From NCBI GenBank assembly GCA_963989385.1, contig OZ022500.1, positions 119,515,842 through 119,579,841 of the forward strand: 64,000 bases of DNA, written 5' to 3'. Below are positions 1 through 13,027 of the stretch, in pieces (within the stretch, counting starts at the first letter, position 1; each line of letters begins with the position of its first letter). The stretch comes from Ctena decussata. Taxonomy: Eukaryota > Mollusca > Bivalvia > Lucinida > Lucinidae. The notes beneath the pieces are model-generated. The model was given only the letters and a program-made list of their open reading frames with translations. It had not been told where the DNA came from and made no database searches. The position numbers and the translations under genes are program-made.

Positions 1-1545
1 TCCATGCGGACTTGAAATCGAGGGTACTGCGGAGTCAAGTAAATTTGCCTTACACTAAGATTCCTGTCTCTATATTGACAATGGAAAACTCTTTGAGATT
101 CGATGATATTTGGTTTCAAACGTGTGGGGCTTTAGCGAAATTGAAGAAAGTACTTACAGAAATGCGCATCCGTCGCACTAAACTTGGAAAAGGCATATTT
201 GTGTGAGACCACTATCATAAGGCCTCTTCCAAATATCGAGACTATTTTGTCTCCTGGTAAATCGCAGAGCAAAGCTTGTGTCACAATTTCTAACGTCGTA
301 GACATAATGATCACATTGCAATATGGCAACTTCAAATTTATTTCTAATTGATTGGCACAGCCGAAACAAATTCCCGATTTCATTTACAGTATCAATGGAT
401 ATCTAGTTCTTGCCAATGAGCACCTGCTTATGCGCAATCCAGATGGATGTCAGCACGAGAGAATAGTTGAGAACAACAGTTGGAGTCTTCTCCTAGCCAC
501 CTTCTTCAACAGTTTTCTTGAAAGGATTATGCCTGTTCTGTTGCCCTGGAAGAACATGATGGGAAGGTTAGGGCTCCGCTGAAACTGATGCTAAGCGGTC
601 GGGGAAGTATTGCAACATTACATTACTGCGCATTAAACAGGCTCACTTAAATCGAATCTTTAATTTTCGTTTTTGAAAGTGTTCGTTGTTTCCAGAGGAT
701 CTTCTTTTAAAAAAAAAAAAAATTCTATAGCTATATTCAGCTGAATATTGTTGCATTGCAATACACCCCAAACTTTTTCAAATAATTAAATTAAATAGCG
801 GAAGGAATTGCAACGCCTTTAAACAGACAGCAAAGCTCTTTATCACGAGAGTCAGAGGATACAGGCTCATGCGGATTAAGAATGAAATTTATTTAAGAAT
901 TTTTGAGGATATGTGATAATCAGGTGACACATTGACACATTCAACGAACGATTCCGCGGTCATCTTACGGACATCAGACAAGGAAAGAAAGACAAACCAT
1001 CATCACGTCACTTCATGTCCACTATCCACACAATGGACGTCAACGCCACTTTAGTCGCCCAGACAACTGACAACTTGAACTTACGTCTACGGACAGAAGA
1101 AACCTGGATCAGTATGCTTAACACGAAACATCCATCAGGATTAAATCTGACTCAGTAACGACGGATAAACCATTCCACCGCAGCAAGTGCAACAAGCATT
1201 TCTCTACGAACGGAAATTATATACATTCTGATAATCAAACCCGTTGTTGGTTGTTTATTCTGTTTTTTTCCTAATCCCTTAAGTTTTGAGGAGGTTTCGA
1301 CACGACTTACACTTTAGTAATGCGAAAGCATCTTTATTACAAGATAGGACATCGTTATTATAAGCAAGTACCTGAAACATCAAAATAGCAACCATGTATA
1401 AGAGGATACAAAAACTTGGATTTAGAAAGCAAAGCAGATACAGTCTCCTATCTCTCAGTTTCAGGCACTATCTACGCTTTTAAAGTGATGTTCCTCTCTT
1501 AAATGTATGGAGATTTTAAATGTTTGCTTAATTGGAATAGTAGGC
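1..1545. other. 5' flank without recognisable gene
   Basis: I see no exon, domain or repeat family I can support here. The open frames are short (under 90 codons), overlap on both strands and carry no motif or convincing start context. The stretch was searched for a signal-peptide exon ending in a phase-1 GT donor that could feed the downstream ETVY exons. None was found, so such an exon may lie left of the window. A poly-A run sits near 708-721. Confidence 0.5.
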
Positions 1546-2760
1546 AAAGCTCTCACATTCTCCTTACACACACTGACATGGGCGAGTAAGGCGAACTGCA
1601 GAAATAGAAAGGAAGCAGAATAGAACAAAAATTACCGTCACACGACTAATTTTAAAATGCCGGTGTAGACATATGTCTTAATAAGCGTTAGTAACATGAG
1701 TTGTCTTTATTTATTGTTGACCTTAGACAATGAAAAAAGGCATCTTCAGTAAATGCCCTAAAGTTTGAACTAGCTAAGATTCCAGGGACGTGTCAAACAT
1801 GTGATGGCGGAACGTTAAGCTTTGCAAGTTCTATGCAGTGACTGGGTACAATTTCAGGGAAGGCAACTCTGCAATTTACTTTTTTTCCACAGGTTAATTA
1901 GGACTACCACTTGAAAAAAAGAGTATGCTCCTCTAGGAAAATTCTTTCTTTTAAGATTAGAAACCTTTTCGAAAGGGGTCCGTTTCCCAGAGAAGCAAAC
2001 AGGAAGTCACAAAAGCCATTCCCTACAGGAAATGTGTCGAACAAATGCGGGGATATGCACTAACACCTTATGAAGTAGCCAAAGTGGTTCAGCTTGTTTG
2101 CTGAAGCAAATATATCACACACTCTTAGATACAGACATATCTGATCAAATGAATCTTTCTTTAAGAAGGCCTGGTTCAACTACAAATTCAAGTTTTATGT
2201 CGTTTTGAGTTTTTACATTCTATCGTTTTATTAGAAGTCTCTATGTATCATATCCTGACTATAAAGCTGATAAATAGATGTTAAAATTCTGATTTAAATA
2301 TTAGCCGAAATGTAGTGTAAAAATAATATATTTTAGATCATTAATTGATTTGGAAAATTATAGATGTATCATTTAAAAGAAATGGAAGCAAATGAGTTTG
2401 CCTGGTGACACCTTTATCCATGCTGTTAAGAATTAACATTTCAGCAGTTTTTATACCTAAGCGAAACATTTTGCCACCATTGCAGCTGAAACCGTCTATC
2501 TTGGAAGCTTTGGACACGGCGGTAGTTTTGGTTATGGAGGCTGAGCTATAGCCCATGGTCGTTATTTGTGAAATGAATTGTTTTTAGGCATTACAATTTC
2601 TTTATATCGTATTTAAACTTGTGTTGTCACTTGAAATCAGTGTTACTGTTTCCCGTTTGGTGTCGTGAGCAGAATGTTTAGTTAGAATATATCAGGTTAT
2701 TTTACACTCCTAAATCAGTATGTACTCAAAATGAAAAGTAAATGGTCTGATTAAATACGG
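1546..2760 (+). repeat. Tandem array unit U1
   Basis: First of four diverged copies of one unit. Recognisable blocks in order are: a CTCACATTCTCC block (from 1546), a block with ACATATGTCTTAATAAGCGT (from 1662), a block with AACAGGAAGTCACAAAAGC (near 2000), a block with AAATATATCACACACTCT (near 2108), the ETVY exon (2486-2544), and a 3' block containing CCGTTTGGTGTCGTG (near 2655). The same blocks recur in the same order in U2, U3 and U4. U1 has no large insertion, so it is the best guide to the ancestral unit. Confidence 0.8.
2486..2544 (+). CDS. Terminal exon, Gly/Tyr-rich secreted-type peptide, copy 1
   Basis: A splice acceptor (CCACCATTGCAG) precedes 59 nt read in phase 1 (two bases complete a codon). 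They give ETVYLGSFGHGGSFGYGG and then TGA. If the upstream exon ends in G, the junction codon is GCT, Ala. Three more copies (6246, 14850, 17331) keep the acceptor, phase, ETVY(L/V)G start, Gly/aromatic richness and TGA while changing the residues in between. That pattern argues for coding rather than neutral duplication. The product is probably a short secreted peptide whose signal sequence lies on another exon. Gly-Tyr-rich secreted peptides elsewhere act as antimicrobials or in shell and adhesive matrices, but no function is shown here. No first exon was found in the window. Confidence 0.62.
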
Positions 2761-3287
2761 TTTATGATAATAAATTAAAACGCTGCCATTCTATCAATAA
2801 ATCTATACAGAATTTGCGGGATTAAGAAAAAAAATGGTCGGGCTACGAATTAGGCAAGCAAATTTGACAGTTTATCCCTTAGGCACAGCTCTCACGTCCT
2901 CCTTCCACACACTGATATGGGAGAAAAAAGCGAACTGCAAAAATAAAAAGGAAGCAAACAAAATATATACCGTCATGATGCTGAAGTTGTATAAAAATTA
3001 AAATGTATAATTGTAGACATATGTCTTAATAAGCGTTTGTAAACACTAGTTGTCTTTATTGATTTTTTTTATCTTAGACAATGAAACAAGAACATCTACA
3101 GTAAATCCCCTTAAATTTGAACTAGGTTAGATTCCGAGGATGTGTCAAACACATGATTCCGGAACGTTAAACTGTGCAAGCTCTTTGCAGTCACTGGGTA
3201 CAATTTCAGGCGAAGCAAATCTGTGTGATTTTCTTTTCACCCATCTTAATTAGGGTCAGCTCTCGAAGGAAAGACTTTGCTCATATA

Positions 3288-5652
3288 CAAGGGTTGATCC
3301 AGAAGTAATGTCACAGTGTCCACTACGTGCTTATTCGTGGTAGCATTATTATGAAAGTCACATCAAGCTGGACTGTAATTCAGATCTGATTAACAAAATT
3401 AATATAAAGTTTGAATCCTTTTCCTTTCCAATTATATAGACATTCAAAGTATGCCACCGACGTAATCGCGCCGCACGTTAAAATAACGTTGATTACACTA
3501 ACATGATTTTGAAAGGCAATCTCAAATTAAAGTCAAACTAACGCGCCAAATCAGATGAAATTCTAATACTATGAAGAAATATATTTTTGACACCTACAGA
3601 TGAAACTTTGATAACGTCATTGCAGTTTAAAGTTCGCTAGTAAGGGTTAAAGCTTGTTACTGCCGAGTGAAAAATGCTGATTTCTGACAAACGCGCCAGC
3701 GAACAGTTATGCGGTTTAGTCACAACTAGGAATGTCACCGTTAAAGACTCTTGAGCTGTTTAATTAGACATGCGGTGATATAACAGTGACTATGAGGCTT
3801 GCGTTAAGGTGCCATTAGCGCTGTAGTGAAGCAGATGAGTAGCTAGAGGATAGTCTGAAATCCGGAAGACCTTTATGTGCAATGTCAGACAATAACGTTA
3901 CTCTTGTTTAGACCCCAAACATGAAGATCAATGTTTTGCAATTCGAACATTGTGTAAATTCTTGAACATGAGCCGCAGGGCTGTTCAAATAATATTGATG
4001 GAAGAGACGGACATGGTTAAACAGATATTAGTGTTGTGCTTAAACAACGAAGCTACTACTTTGGACATGACACAATATCGTAACTTCGTGCGGAACCTCA
4101 ACAACGTCATTTACGTGCGGCGCGTGTCGTTACCATGCCTTCTGTCTATCTCGATATCTCAATAACCCTGCACTATATTTTAATGGCATTTTCAGAACAT
4201 AACGCAAATAGATTAAGGTGGTGATAATCACTGATTTGGGGCATTAAGCACAAGCATTCGCTATTCAAATTAAATAGATGAAATAATAAAAAAATATTAT
4301 AATGGCTTTGATGCGTAGTAAAGCAAGTCACAACTTTTATGTATAAATATCAATGCACAGTTAATAAGCTATTCTACATTGCACTCATGCGGCGATAGGC
4401 AAGTTATTGCATTTCCTTAATTAACATGAGCTATTATTCTCAAGTTTACAGCGTTAATTCTGAGATAATTCATGTTCTAAAATTACTCATAAGGAATTAG
4501 AATATTGTTAGATTAAACTGAAATTTCTCTTAGATTAAACTGAAATTTCTCTTACCGATTTTGCGACTATTTTATATCTTCGAAATCCTTAAGAAATAGC
4601 GCCACTACAGATCAACGTCTTTACTTGTTGTCAAGGTGATAACGTTCTACCGGAAGACGTTGACTAAACTGCGCGGCGTAACGTAACGTCGCACTACGTA
4701 TACAAATCAATTAGCTTACAAGTATCAATCAGTGAACATTTTGGTCCCTTTTTACATTATCAAACAAAACTAATTGCGGTTTTTACACCGCTGATCTTTC
4801 CAAAACTTAGCATATGCCTTCTTTATGTTGTTTCTCACAATTCAGACTCCCAAAACGCAGCATTTGTTAATGTTAAAAAGTGTTTTTATAAGGAAAGATC
4901 AACGGGTAATTTTGTGCGCAATAATCTGAAAAAATAATATTGTTATTGAAAATATACTTAGTGTTGAGAGTAACTTGTTACATAATGGAGAGCGTACTAG
5001 CAATTATTTTTTCTTACTCTTTCACACATTATCAGACTGAGCAGATGAAAAAAAGATGCGGTCTGTGTCCAATTGTTTTTGTCAAAACACACAGGTGAGA
5101 CAGGTATGACTATTTTCACAAGGTTGAACAATTTCATCTACACACCAGTGATCATGTAAGTAATGTATGGTGTTACATAGGTATGCATGCCTACCCTATA
5201 TTTAATAAATGCATCCAGTGTACATTACCTTGTACATGGTTGAACATTTGGGAAAAAGCTACCGTTTTAATCTGGTCTACATAACAATTTGAGAAATAGT
5301 TGGAATAAATAATTGCTAGTATGCTCTCCATTATGCAATAACGCACCTTAAGTACTACGTAAATTTTCAATAACGATGTTAATTTTTTATATTATTGCAC
5401 AGAAAACTACCCTTGGAACTTTCCTCATAAAAACACTTTTTAAGCAGCATGTACGTCTATTTTGTATTCTAAACTGTAAAGAACAACAAAAATAAGAAGT
5501 CTGCTAACTTTCAGGGAGATACCTTACTTTTTTATGGTTTTATGCAAATTTTTACATTTACCATGAATCACCACCTGAAACTACTTGGATATAAAATTCC
5601 GTTACTTTCATTTTAATAGCTGCAGTGACATTACTTCTGGATCAACCCTCCT
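3288..5652. mobile_element. Non-autonomous TA-flanked element with mariner-like ends
   Basis: The left end reads AGGGTTGATCCAGAAGTAAT (from 3290) and the right end is its reverse complement (to 5650). TA dinucleotides sit just outside (3286-3287 and 5653-5654), as expected for a Tc1/mariner-type insertion. The end resembles mariner termini of the form ...AAGTAATG. No transposase frame is visible, so it is non-autonomous or decayed. It interrupts unit U2, and flanking unit sequence resumes on the other side. An inner palindromic element occupies 4874-5442. Confidence 0.65.
4874..5442. repeat. Palindromic MITE-like element with ~140-bp arms
   Basis: The left arm begins AAAAAGTGTTTTTATAAGGA and runs to AATGGAGAGCGTACTAGCAA (ending near 5005). 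The right arm is its imperfect reverse complement, from TTGCTAGTATGCTCTCCATT (near 5314) to TCCTCATAAAAACACTTTTT. Arms are about 140 bp around a 300-bp centre. There is no coding capacity. It is nested in the mariner-like insertion of U2. Confidence 0.6.
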
Positions 5653-5774
5653 AGATGACCACTTACCCCTTCAGAAGTCAACGAATCAGTTTAGCGTGTT
5701 TGTTCATGCAAATATATCACACGCTTTCAGATACACACATTATCTGACCCTTTCTTTAAGATGGCCTGGTTCGA

Positions 5775-5937
5775 GTTAGTGAGTAAACTCGGGTTTAATG
5801 TCCCACCAACAACGAGGTCATATGGAGACGGGACCTCGGTTTAAAGTCTCATCCGAAAGACCGGAGAAACGGGAGATCGATCTTGCGACCCCTGGATTGG
5901 TAGTCCGGAGTGTTATCCACTACACTACAGCCGCTCC
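5775..5937 (-). mobile_element. tRNA-derived SINE with 13-bp target-site duplication
   Basis: On the minus strand the element starts GGAGCGGCTGTAGTGTAGTG, with a Pol III A-box-like TAGTGTAGTGG and a degenerate B box. It ends at ...CGAGTTTACTCACTAAC. Direct repeats TGGCCTGGTTCGA (5762-5774) and TGGCTTGGTTCGA (5938-5950) flank it, with one mismatch. The uninterrupted sequence (GGCCTGGTTCGACTAC) is present in U3 near 7188, confirming the insertion point. Confidence 0.75.
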
Positions 5938-6245
5938 TGGCTTGGTTCGACTATAAAATTAATACAAGTAAAATGTTGTTTTGAGCGTTTACATTGTATC
6001 ATTTTGTGCATCATATCCTGACTTTAAAGCTGATAAAAAGATGTTAAAATGATGATTAAATCATTAGCTAAGATGTAGTGTAAAAAAATCTTTAACATCA
6101 GTAAATAATATAGCAAATAACAGATATATCATGGAAAAAAGTAGACGCAAGTGAATTTGCCTCGTGATATTGCTATTCATGCTGCTAAGAATAATATTTC
6201 AAAGATTTTTTATATCTAAGTGAATCATTTCTGCAACCATTGCAG

Positions 6246-6304
6246 CTGAAACAGTCTATCTTGGAGGCTTTGGATACTACGGTGGTTATGCTCATGGGCT
6301 CTGA
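6246..6304 (+). CDS. Terminal exon, Gly/Tyr-rich secreted-type peptide, copy 2
   Basis: An acceptor ACCATTGCAG is followed by a phase-1 frame giving ETVYLGGFGYYGGYAHGL and TGA, 18 residues, the same length as copies 1 and 3. Differences from copy 1 are concentrated after the ETVYLG start. Several are replacements (S to G, H to Y, a GYGG ending to AHGL), yet length and openness are kept. It belongs to unit U2, whose upstream part carries a mariner-like element and a SINE. No promoter or first exon is visible in the unit, so independent expression is unproven. Confidence 0.6.
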
Positions 6305-7517
6305 GCTATAGCCTGAGATCGTAATTTGTAAATTACATTTATTTTAGGCAATATATTTTCTTTTTATCGAAGTTGAACTTCGTGTTGTCAATTGAAATTA
6401 GTGTTGCACTACATTTTACCGTTTTCCGTTTGGTGTCGTGGGCGGGGGGTTGAGTTATGCTGTATCAGGTCTTGTTTTACACTCCTAAATCAGTACTAAC
6501 ATGATATTCAAAATGGACTGATTAAATACACTTTTTCATATTAAATTAAAACTCTGCCATACTACCAATAAATATAAACAAATATTTTAAGATTAAGAAT
6601 AGAAATAGTCAGTTCACAAAATCGACAGTTTATTCCTTCCTCCTTCTGCATACTGTTATGGGAGAAACAAGCGAACTGCCGTGACAGAAAAGAATCAAAT
6701 TAGTACAAAAATCAACGTCATACTACAGAAGTTGTATTAAAACCTTTTAACTGCCAGTGTAGATGCATGTCTAAATAAGCGTTAGTAAACTTGAGTTGTC
6801 TTTATTTATTGTTTATCTTAGACAATGAAGAAGGCATCTTCAGTGAATGCCCTAAAATGTGAACTAACTTAGACTCCTGGGATGTGTCACACGTATGATA
6901 TCGGAACTTTAAATTGTGCAAATTCTTTGCAGTGACGGGGTACAATATCAGGTGAAGCACTGAACTCTGCGACTTTCTTTTCACACATCTTAATTTGGGT
7001 CAACTCTGTTTGTTCCTATGGGAGAATTTTTCTTTTAAAAGTAGTCACATTTTAGCAAGGACTACGTTGCCCAGAGAAGAATCAGGAAGTAACAAAAGCT
7101 AGACACTATTGGAAAAGTGTCGAACAGACAAGGAGATGACTACTTAAACCAGATAAAGTCTACGAATACGTTTAGCTTTAAGATGGCCTGGTTCGACTAC
7201 AAATACTAGTTAAATGCCGTTTTATGGTTTACAGATTCAAATAAGTCAATTGACTTTCTTCTGAATCCCTTTTGTATATTCATTGTATTTCTAGTATTTG
7301 TATATGTTGTGCTATGTATATAAAGTATACGAATAAAATACTGTTTAAACCAAATGCCGTTTTGAGCTTTTACGTTGTATCGTTTTTAAAAGAGTTCTTT
7401 GTGTATCATGTCCTGACTTAACAGCTGATGAACAGCCGTTTAAATGATGTGTAAATTTTTATCTGAAAATCAGTGTAAAATAATATTTTAACATCAGGAA
7501 ATAGTTTGGCAAAAATA

Positions 7518-10500
7518 CAGGTGCGTTGCATTAATTTAATACCTATGCAAATTTTTCATAAGTCTAAGCATACCCCAAAGTGCACTTTAGACATTCTATT
7601 AATAAAATGGTTGTATCATCCTATTTGTGAGCTATTCAGAAATACTTCTTACGGTATCTTGACACTGACAACCGGAAAACAGGACAGAGGAGAGGGATCG
7701 ACGCAGTATACATAAGCAAGTGTTCCATGCCTCTTTGTTGTAATACAGGGTTTGAAATTGGTGTACTGGCTCTTATTCCTTCTTGAAATAGCCATTTTTC
7801 TTCCTGTTGATATTATAGCAAAGCACTACAGTTGAGTTTTTAGCTCACCTGAGCCAGAGGCTCCGGGGGCAGCTAATAGGATGGTAAGGCTCCGGCGTCC
7901 GGCGTCCGTCCGTCGTCCGTCGTCCGTCCGTCCGACCACAATTTCAAACGACTTCTCCTCTGAAACCGCTAGGCCGATTGTAACTAAATTTCATATAGAG
8001 CCTCCTGGGACCTTAGGAACGAAAAATTGTTCAAACGGTCCTGGTCACATGACCAACATGGCCGCCATGCCCATATATGGTAAAAACCTGAAAAAATCTT
8101 CTTCTCCAGAACCAATAGGTCGATGGTCTTGAAACTTGGTATGTAGCATCGGGTACACGAGTACTACCAAGATTGTTCAAATTATGACCTTGAGTTGACC
8201 TTGACCTTTTTTACGGTAAGGTCAAATTTGCTTACTCATGCTTTTATATGACAAAATGCTGCAACATAAGATATCTTGGAAACTGTGGAAGATTTTGGCC
8301 TAGAAATTGGTACATACAGTCATCTTAATGACTACGTGAAGATTTATGAGTACAAGAGGTCAAGGTCATTCTTTGACCTTTGACCCAGAACTCTCATATT
8401 TTGACAATATCAAACAATCTCCTCAAAAACCACAAGGCCAATTGTAACCAAATTTCATATAGATCCTTCAGGGGTTGAGGGAATGAAAATTTATGCATAC
8501 GGTCCAGGTCACATGACCAACATGGCCACCATACCCATATATGGTAAAAACCTTTAAAAATCTTCTTCTCCAGAACCAGTAGACCGATGCCCTTGAAACT
8601 CGGTATGTAGCATTGGGTACTCAAGTACTATCAAGATTGTTCCAATTATGACCCTGGGTTGACCTTGACCTTTTTTACGGCAAGGTCAAATATGGGAAAA
8701 TTATAGAACATAAGATTTCATGGAAAGTTTTGGAGATTTTGGCCTAAAAATGGTACATATGGTTGTCTAATGAGTACATGAAGATTTATGAGTACAAGTG
8801 GTCATGGTCATTCTTTGACTTTTGACCCAAAACTCATATTTTGACAATTTCAGACATGATAAGTATAAGCATTGGGACCTTGACCTTTTTTACGGCAAGG
8901 TCAAATATGGGAAAATGCTAGAACATGAGATTTCATGGAAAGTTTTGAAGATTTTGGCCTAAAAATTAGTACATAGAATCATCTTAATGAGTACATGAAG
9001 ATATTTGAGTACAAGAGGTCAAGGTCATTCTTTGACCTTTGACCCAGAAATCTCAAATTTTGACAATTTCAAACAATCTGCTCTAAAACCACTGTGCCAA
9101 TTGAAACCAAATTTCATATAGAGCCTCAAGGGGTTGATGGAATGAAAATATTTTCTAACGGTCCTGGACACATGACCAACATGGCCGCCATGCCCATATA
9201 TGGTAAATACCTTTAAAAATCTTCTTCTCCAGAACCAATTGACGGATGGCCTTGAGACTTTGTAAGTAGCATTGGGTACTTGAGTACTATCAAGATTGTT
9301 CAAATTATGACCTTGTGTTGACCTTGACCTTTTGCAGCAAGGTCAAATATGGGAAAATGATAGAACATAAGATTTCATGGAAAGTTTTGAAGATTTTGAC
9401 CTAAAAAATTGGTATATACAGTTGTCTTAATGAGTTCATGAAGAATTATGAGCACAAAACTTAGAGGTCAAGGTCATTTTTTTACCTTTGATCCAGATTG
9501 CTCATATTTTGACATTTTCAACCATTACCTCAAAAGCCAAAGGGCCAATTGTGAACACATTTCATATAGAGCCTCCAGGGGTTGATTGAATGAAAATTTG
9601 TTCAAACGGTCCAGGTCACATGACCAACTTGGCCGCCATTACCGCTTACGGGATAAATCTTTAATATTTTTCTTCCCCAGAACCAATACACCTATGGCCC
9701 TGAAACGTGGTAAATAGCATGGAGTACTAGAGTACCACCAAGACTGTTCAAATGGTGACCTTGGGTTTACCTTGACCTTTTTTGCGGCATGGTCAAATAT
9801 GGGAAAATGCTAGAACATAAGATTTCATGGAAAGTTTTGGAGATTTTGGCCTAAAAATGGTACATATGGTTGTCTAATGAGTACATGAAGATTTATGAGT
9901 ACAAGTGGTCATGGTCATTCTTTGACTTTTGACCCAAAACTCATATTTTGACAATTTCAGACATGATAAGTATAAGCCACCTTGCCAATTGTTCAGGTGA
10001 GCGATTCAGGGCCTCATGGCCCTCTTGTTTAGAAATGTAACAACCTTGCATAGAAATATAAGAAGCGTCTAGTTTTTCCTATCTTTTATCCAAGCAGTGT
10101 ACCTACTAGCAAGCATTGTCCACACAATTTCGCAGTAACAAAAACAGGTTAATTGAAACCACCTGTCCAGTGTTGCTAAATATTTAAGACAAGAGATAAA
10201 AAAAATAACAAAACGAAATTTAAACTTTTGTAAGCAAAAGTAGATTACCCCACTCCTTTCTTCTGGCATGTTGAATTTTTAACTTTAATCGCCTGACCGC
10301 AAGCGAAATGGCAATCAATATATTTTGCATAATAACTCGCAGATTGGAAAGCAGGGGTATTTAATGTCTATAGCAAGCTTAACTGTTTCTAGCTCAGAAC
10401 TTACGCTAATTTTCTCAAAGACGGTCCCGCCTTGCTTTTTTAAAGGGTAAATGTAAAAGAAATCCATCCGGTGTTTCATTAAATGTAATATGTTTAAATA

Positions 10501-10817
10501 TTTGTTATTGAAATGTCTATCTCGGTTTTTCATTGCCATTTTCCTGTACATCGCGAAAAAGACTTGAACTACGTGGAAGCGTTTCAGCACTTGTCAATAT
10601 AGTTAAGATAACTTTGACAGGTTGCAAAATTGCTTCTCCGTAATATTCTATACAGCGAACTTTTCTGGAATCCTAAGCAGTGTCCCTTTATTTATTTCCA
10701 TGGTAAAGATAAGATTTTTTGACAACAATGTCTTTCAGCCGAAGCTAGAATGCACTTTAGGGTATGCTAGGACTTATGAAAAAATTGAATAGGTATAAAA
10801 TTAATGCAACGCACCTG
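7518..10817. mobile_element. TA-flanked TIR element carrying a nested dispersed repeat
   Basis: The left end CAGGTGCGTTGCATTAATTT (7518) has its near-perfect reverse complement at the right end (AAATTAATGCAACGCACCTG, ending 10817). Homology continues inward about 80 bp through CATAAGTC..AGCATACCC. TA flanks both sides (7516-7517, 10818-10819), suggesting a Tc1/mariner-type or similar insertion. The interior is mostly an AGCTCACCTGAG repeat (7838-10030), leaving about 1.1 kb of element-specific sequence with no transposase frame. Confidence 0.6.
7838..10030 (+). repeat. AGCTCACCTGAG dispersed repeat, long copy
   Basis: It starts TTTTAGCTCACCTGAG with a run of CGTCCGTC motifs and ends CAGGTGAGCGATTCAGGGCC followed by TCATGGCCCTCTTGTTT. 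Inside are at least four imperfect tandem segments marked by GTCACATGACCAACATGG (near 8044, 8512, 9171 and, with one change, 9616). Each is followed by paired TTGACCTTGACCTTTTT and GGTCAAGGTCATTCTTTGAC tracts. The small frames inside are repeat artefacts. Related copies lie at 22.98-24.95, 25.89-30.35 and 46.27-47.94 kb. Confidence 0.75.
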
Positions 10818-11772
10818 TAGATATATCATGTAAGGCCCCAGTCTCACTGTCACGTTTTGAGGGCTCGGTTGTACCATGTTTCCCGCCCTATGTTTGGCAA
10901 ATCATGCACCTCGTTTTGTAGGTATTTAGGTATTACTACGTTTCTAGTGCGTTTCTAATTTGTTTAACTAAGATTTATATTGTATTACCCGGTTATCAAA
11001 CGTCTTTGTGCCTCTTTTTAGAAGGGATAAGCACAGTTTACTTACCAACTAGGTAGCGCCCTGTATAACTACTAAGTCAAAGTGACGTTTGAGTAGGTCT
11101 TTTAAAGGGTAAATATTTTCTTGCAGAAAAGAAATCTATCCAATGTTTCATTAATTATTACATGTTTAAATAGTTGTAAGTGAAATGTCGATTATGGTTT
11201 TTCATAACCATATTCCTGTACACCGCGAAAAAGACCTAAACTACGTGGAAGAGTTTCAGTATTTGTCAATATAGTTAAGATAACTTTGACAGGTTGCAAA
11301 ATTGCTTCTACGCAATTTTCTATACAGCGAACTTTTCTGGAATCCAAAGCAGTGTCCCTTCAATTATTTCCATGGTAAAGATAAGATTTTTTGACAACAA
11401 TGTCTTTCAGCCGAAGCTAGAATGCACTTTAGGGTATGCTAGGACTTATGAAAAAATTGAATAGGTATAACATTAATGCAACGCACCTGTTGATGTATCA
11501 TGTAAGGCCCAAGTCTAACTGTCACGTTTTGAGGGCTAGGTTGTTCCACGTTTCCCGCCCTATGTTTGGCAAAAAATGCACCTTATTTTGTAGGTATTTA
11601 GGTATTACTACGTTTCTAGTGCGTTTCCAATTTGTTTAATTACGATTTATTTCGTATTACCCGGTTATCAAACGTCCTAGTGCCTCGCTTTTAGAAGGGA
11701 TAAGAACAGTTTACTTACCAACTAGGTAGCGCCCGGTATAACTACTAAGTCAAAGTGACGTTTGAGTAGGTA
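10430..11772 (+). repeat. Tandem duplication, period about 672 bp
   Basis: The segment about 10430-11100 is repeated as about 11102-11772. For example TGTCTTTCAGCCGAAGCTAG occurs at 10729 and 11401. The duplication spans the right end of the TA-flanked element, the 13-bp remnant of unit U3 and the start of the ACGTA-rich inverted-repeat cluster, so it happened after both had joined. Divergence between the copies is modest. Confidence 0.7.
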
Positions 11773-12657
11773 TCGCAAAGCATACCAAATCGTAATAAAA
11801 CGCAGAATAAAACCTCACAAAAATACTAAGACGTGGGAAACCATGTAACATGCGTAGTAGTACGTCCAGGATCTTCACGTATGACTACGTATTCAAAACT
11901 TTTCATCTACGTTCTTTTACGTTTAGACTACGCTTCAATACGTTTTTACTACAGCAAGTATTTTGAAATAGTACGTTTAAGCTTAATTTTCAATTCAAAC
12001 GTGGCTAAGCCACATATGTACCTGTATATATCCGTATAGAATACGTATTCATTACGTTTATTACGCATATTCCCATTTTGGTATGCTTTAAATACATAGT
12101 AAAACCTAGTCCTCAAAACGTGACAGTGAGACTGATGCTTAAGCCACAGACTCACCGTCACGATTTCAGGACTAGGTTTTACTACGTTCTCAAAACGTGG
12201 TAAAACAGCAGTATTCGTAGAAAAACGTAGTGAATACGTATATAGATATAGCTAAATACCTGGCCTAGTTACGTGATTTAGAATTTGTAACTCAAACATG
12301 GCATTTTGATATACGTAGAGTATTAAACGTGGTCAAAACGTACCAAAACGAGGCCGAAATGCATTAAAAATACGTAAAAAAACATAACTAGAATAACCTA
12401 GATGTCCTTTAAGCCACAATCTCACTGTCACGTATTGACGACCTGATTCTTCTACGTATCTAAAACGAACCAAAACGGGAATATGCATATTAAAACGTAG
12501 TGAATACGTATTCTATACGGCTATATAGAGTTACATACGTGGCCTAGCTACTATCGAATTAAAAAGTCAGCTTAACCGTAAGTGTTCCGAAATACTTACT
12601 GTACGTGTAGCAAAAACGTATGGAAGCGTAGTGTACACGTACTAGAACGTAGATAAA

Positions 12658-12720
12658 TTTAAAGAGTAACTACACTTCAGGAACTGACTGAATCAGATCC
12701 CAAACCCTATCCCCAACATC
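12658..12720 (-). repeat. Terminal fragment of Penelope-like element tail
   Basis: The 63-bp segment with GGAACTGACTGAATCAGATC and CCCAAACCCTATCCCCAACA is the reverse complement of the end of the plus-strand Penelope-like copy (about 14320-14385). It also recurs at 15777-15840. It marks a third orientation-switched piece of the same tail. Confidence 0.6.
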
Positions 12721-13027
12721 AAAACGTTTTAAATACGTAGTCATACGCGAAGGTCCTGTACGTACTAGTACGGATAATATACGCTTTCCCACGTCTTAGT
12801 ACGTTTTGCTACGTTTTATTCTGCGTATTATTACGATTTGGTATGTTTTGCGATACCTACTCAAACGTCACTTTGACTAGGTAGTTATGCCGGACACTAC
12901 CTAGTAGTCCTTAGTGAAACGTACGAAATCGTAGTAGGTTAGTAAACTGTCCTCATCCCTTCTGAAAGCGTGGCACTAACCCGTTTGATAACCAAGTTAT
13001 ATGAAGTAAAGCAAAGTTAAACGTATT

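Larger units (their letters stand above)
2880..6545 (+). repeat. Tandem array unit U2, enlarged by insertions
   Basis: Second copy of the unit. The CTCACGTCCTCC block starts at about 2888 and the ACATATGTCTTAATAAGCGT block at about 3017. A TA-flanked insertion (3288-5652) then interrupts the unit. The AAATATATCACACGCTTTC block (near 5710) follows, interrupted by a SINE (5775-5937), then the ETVY exon (6246-6304) and the TTTGGTGTCGTG 3' block (near 6428). The AACAGGAAGTCAC block present in U1, U3 and U4 is missing. Without the insertions the unit is about 1.2 kb. Confidence 0.75.

Noticed and set aside
1690..1735. ATGAGTTGTCTTTATTTATTG as a signal-peptide start for U1
   Set aside because: The other units have CACTAG, CTTGAG or CACGGA at the ATG position, so the start is not conserved, and no phase-1 donor follows.
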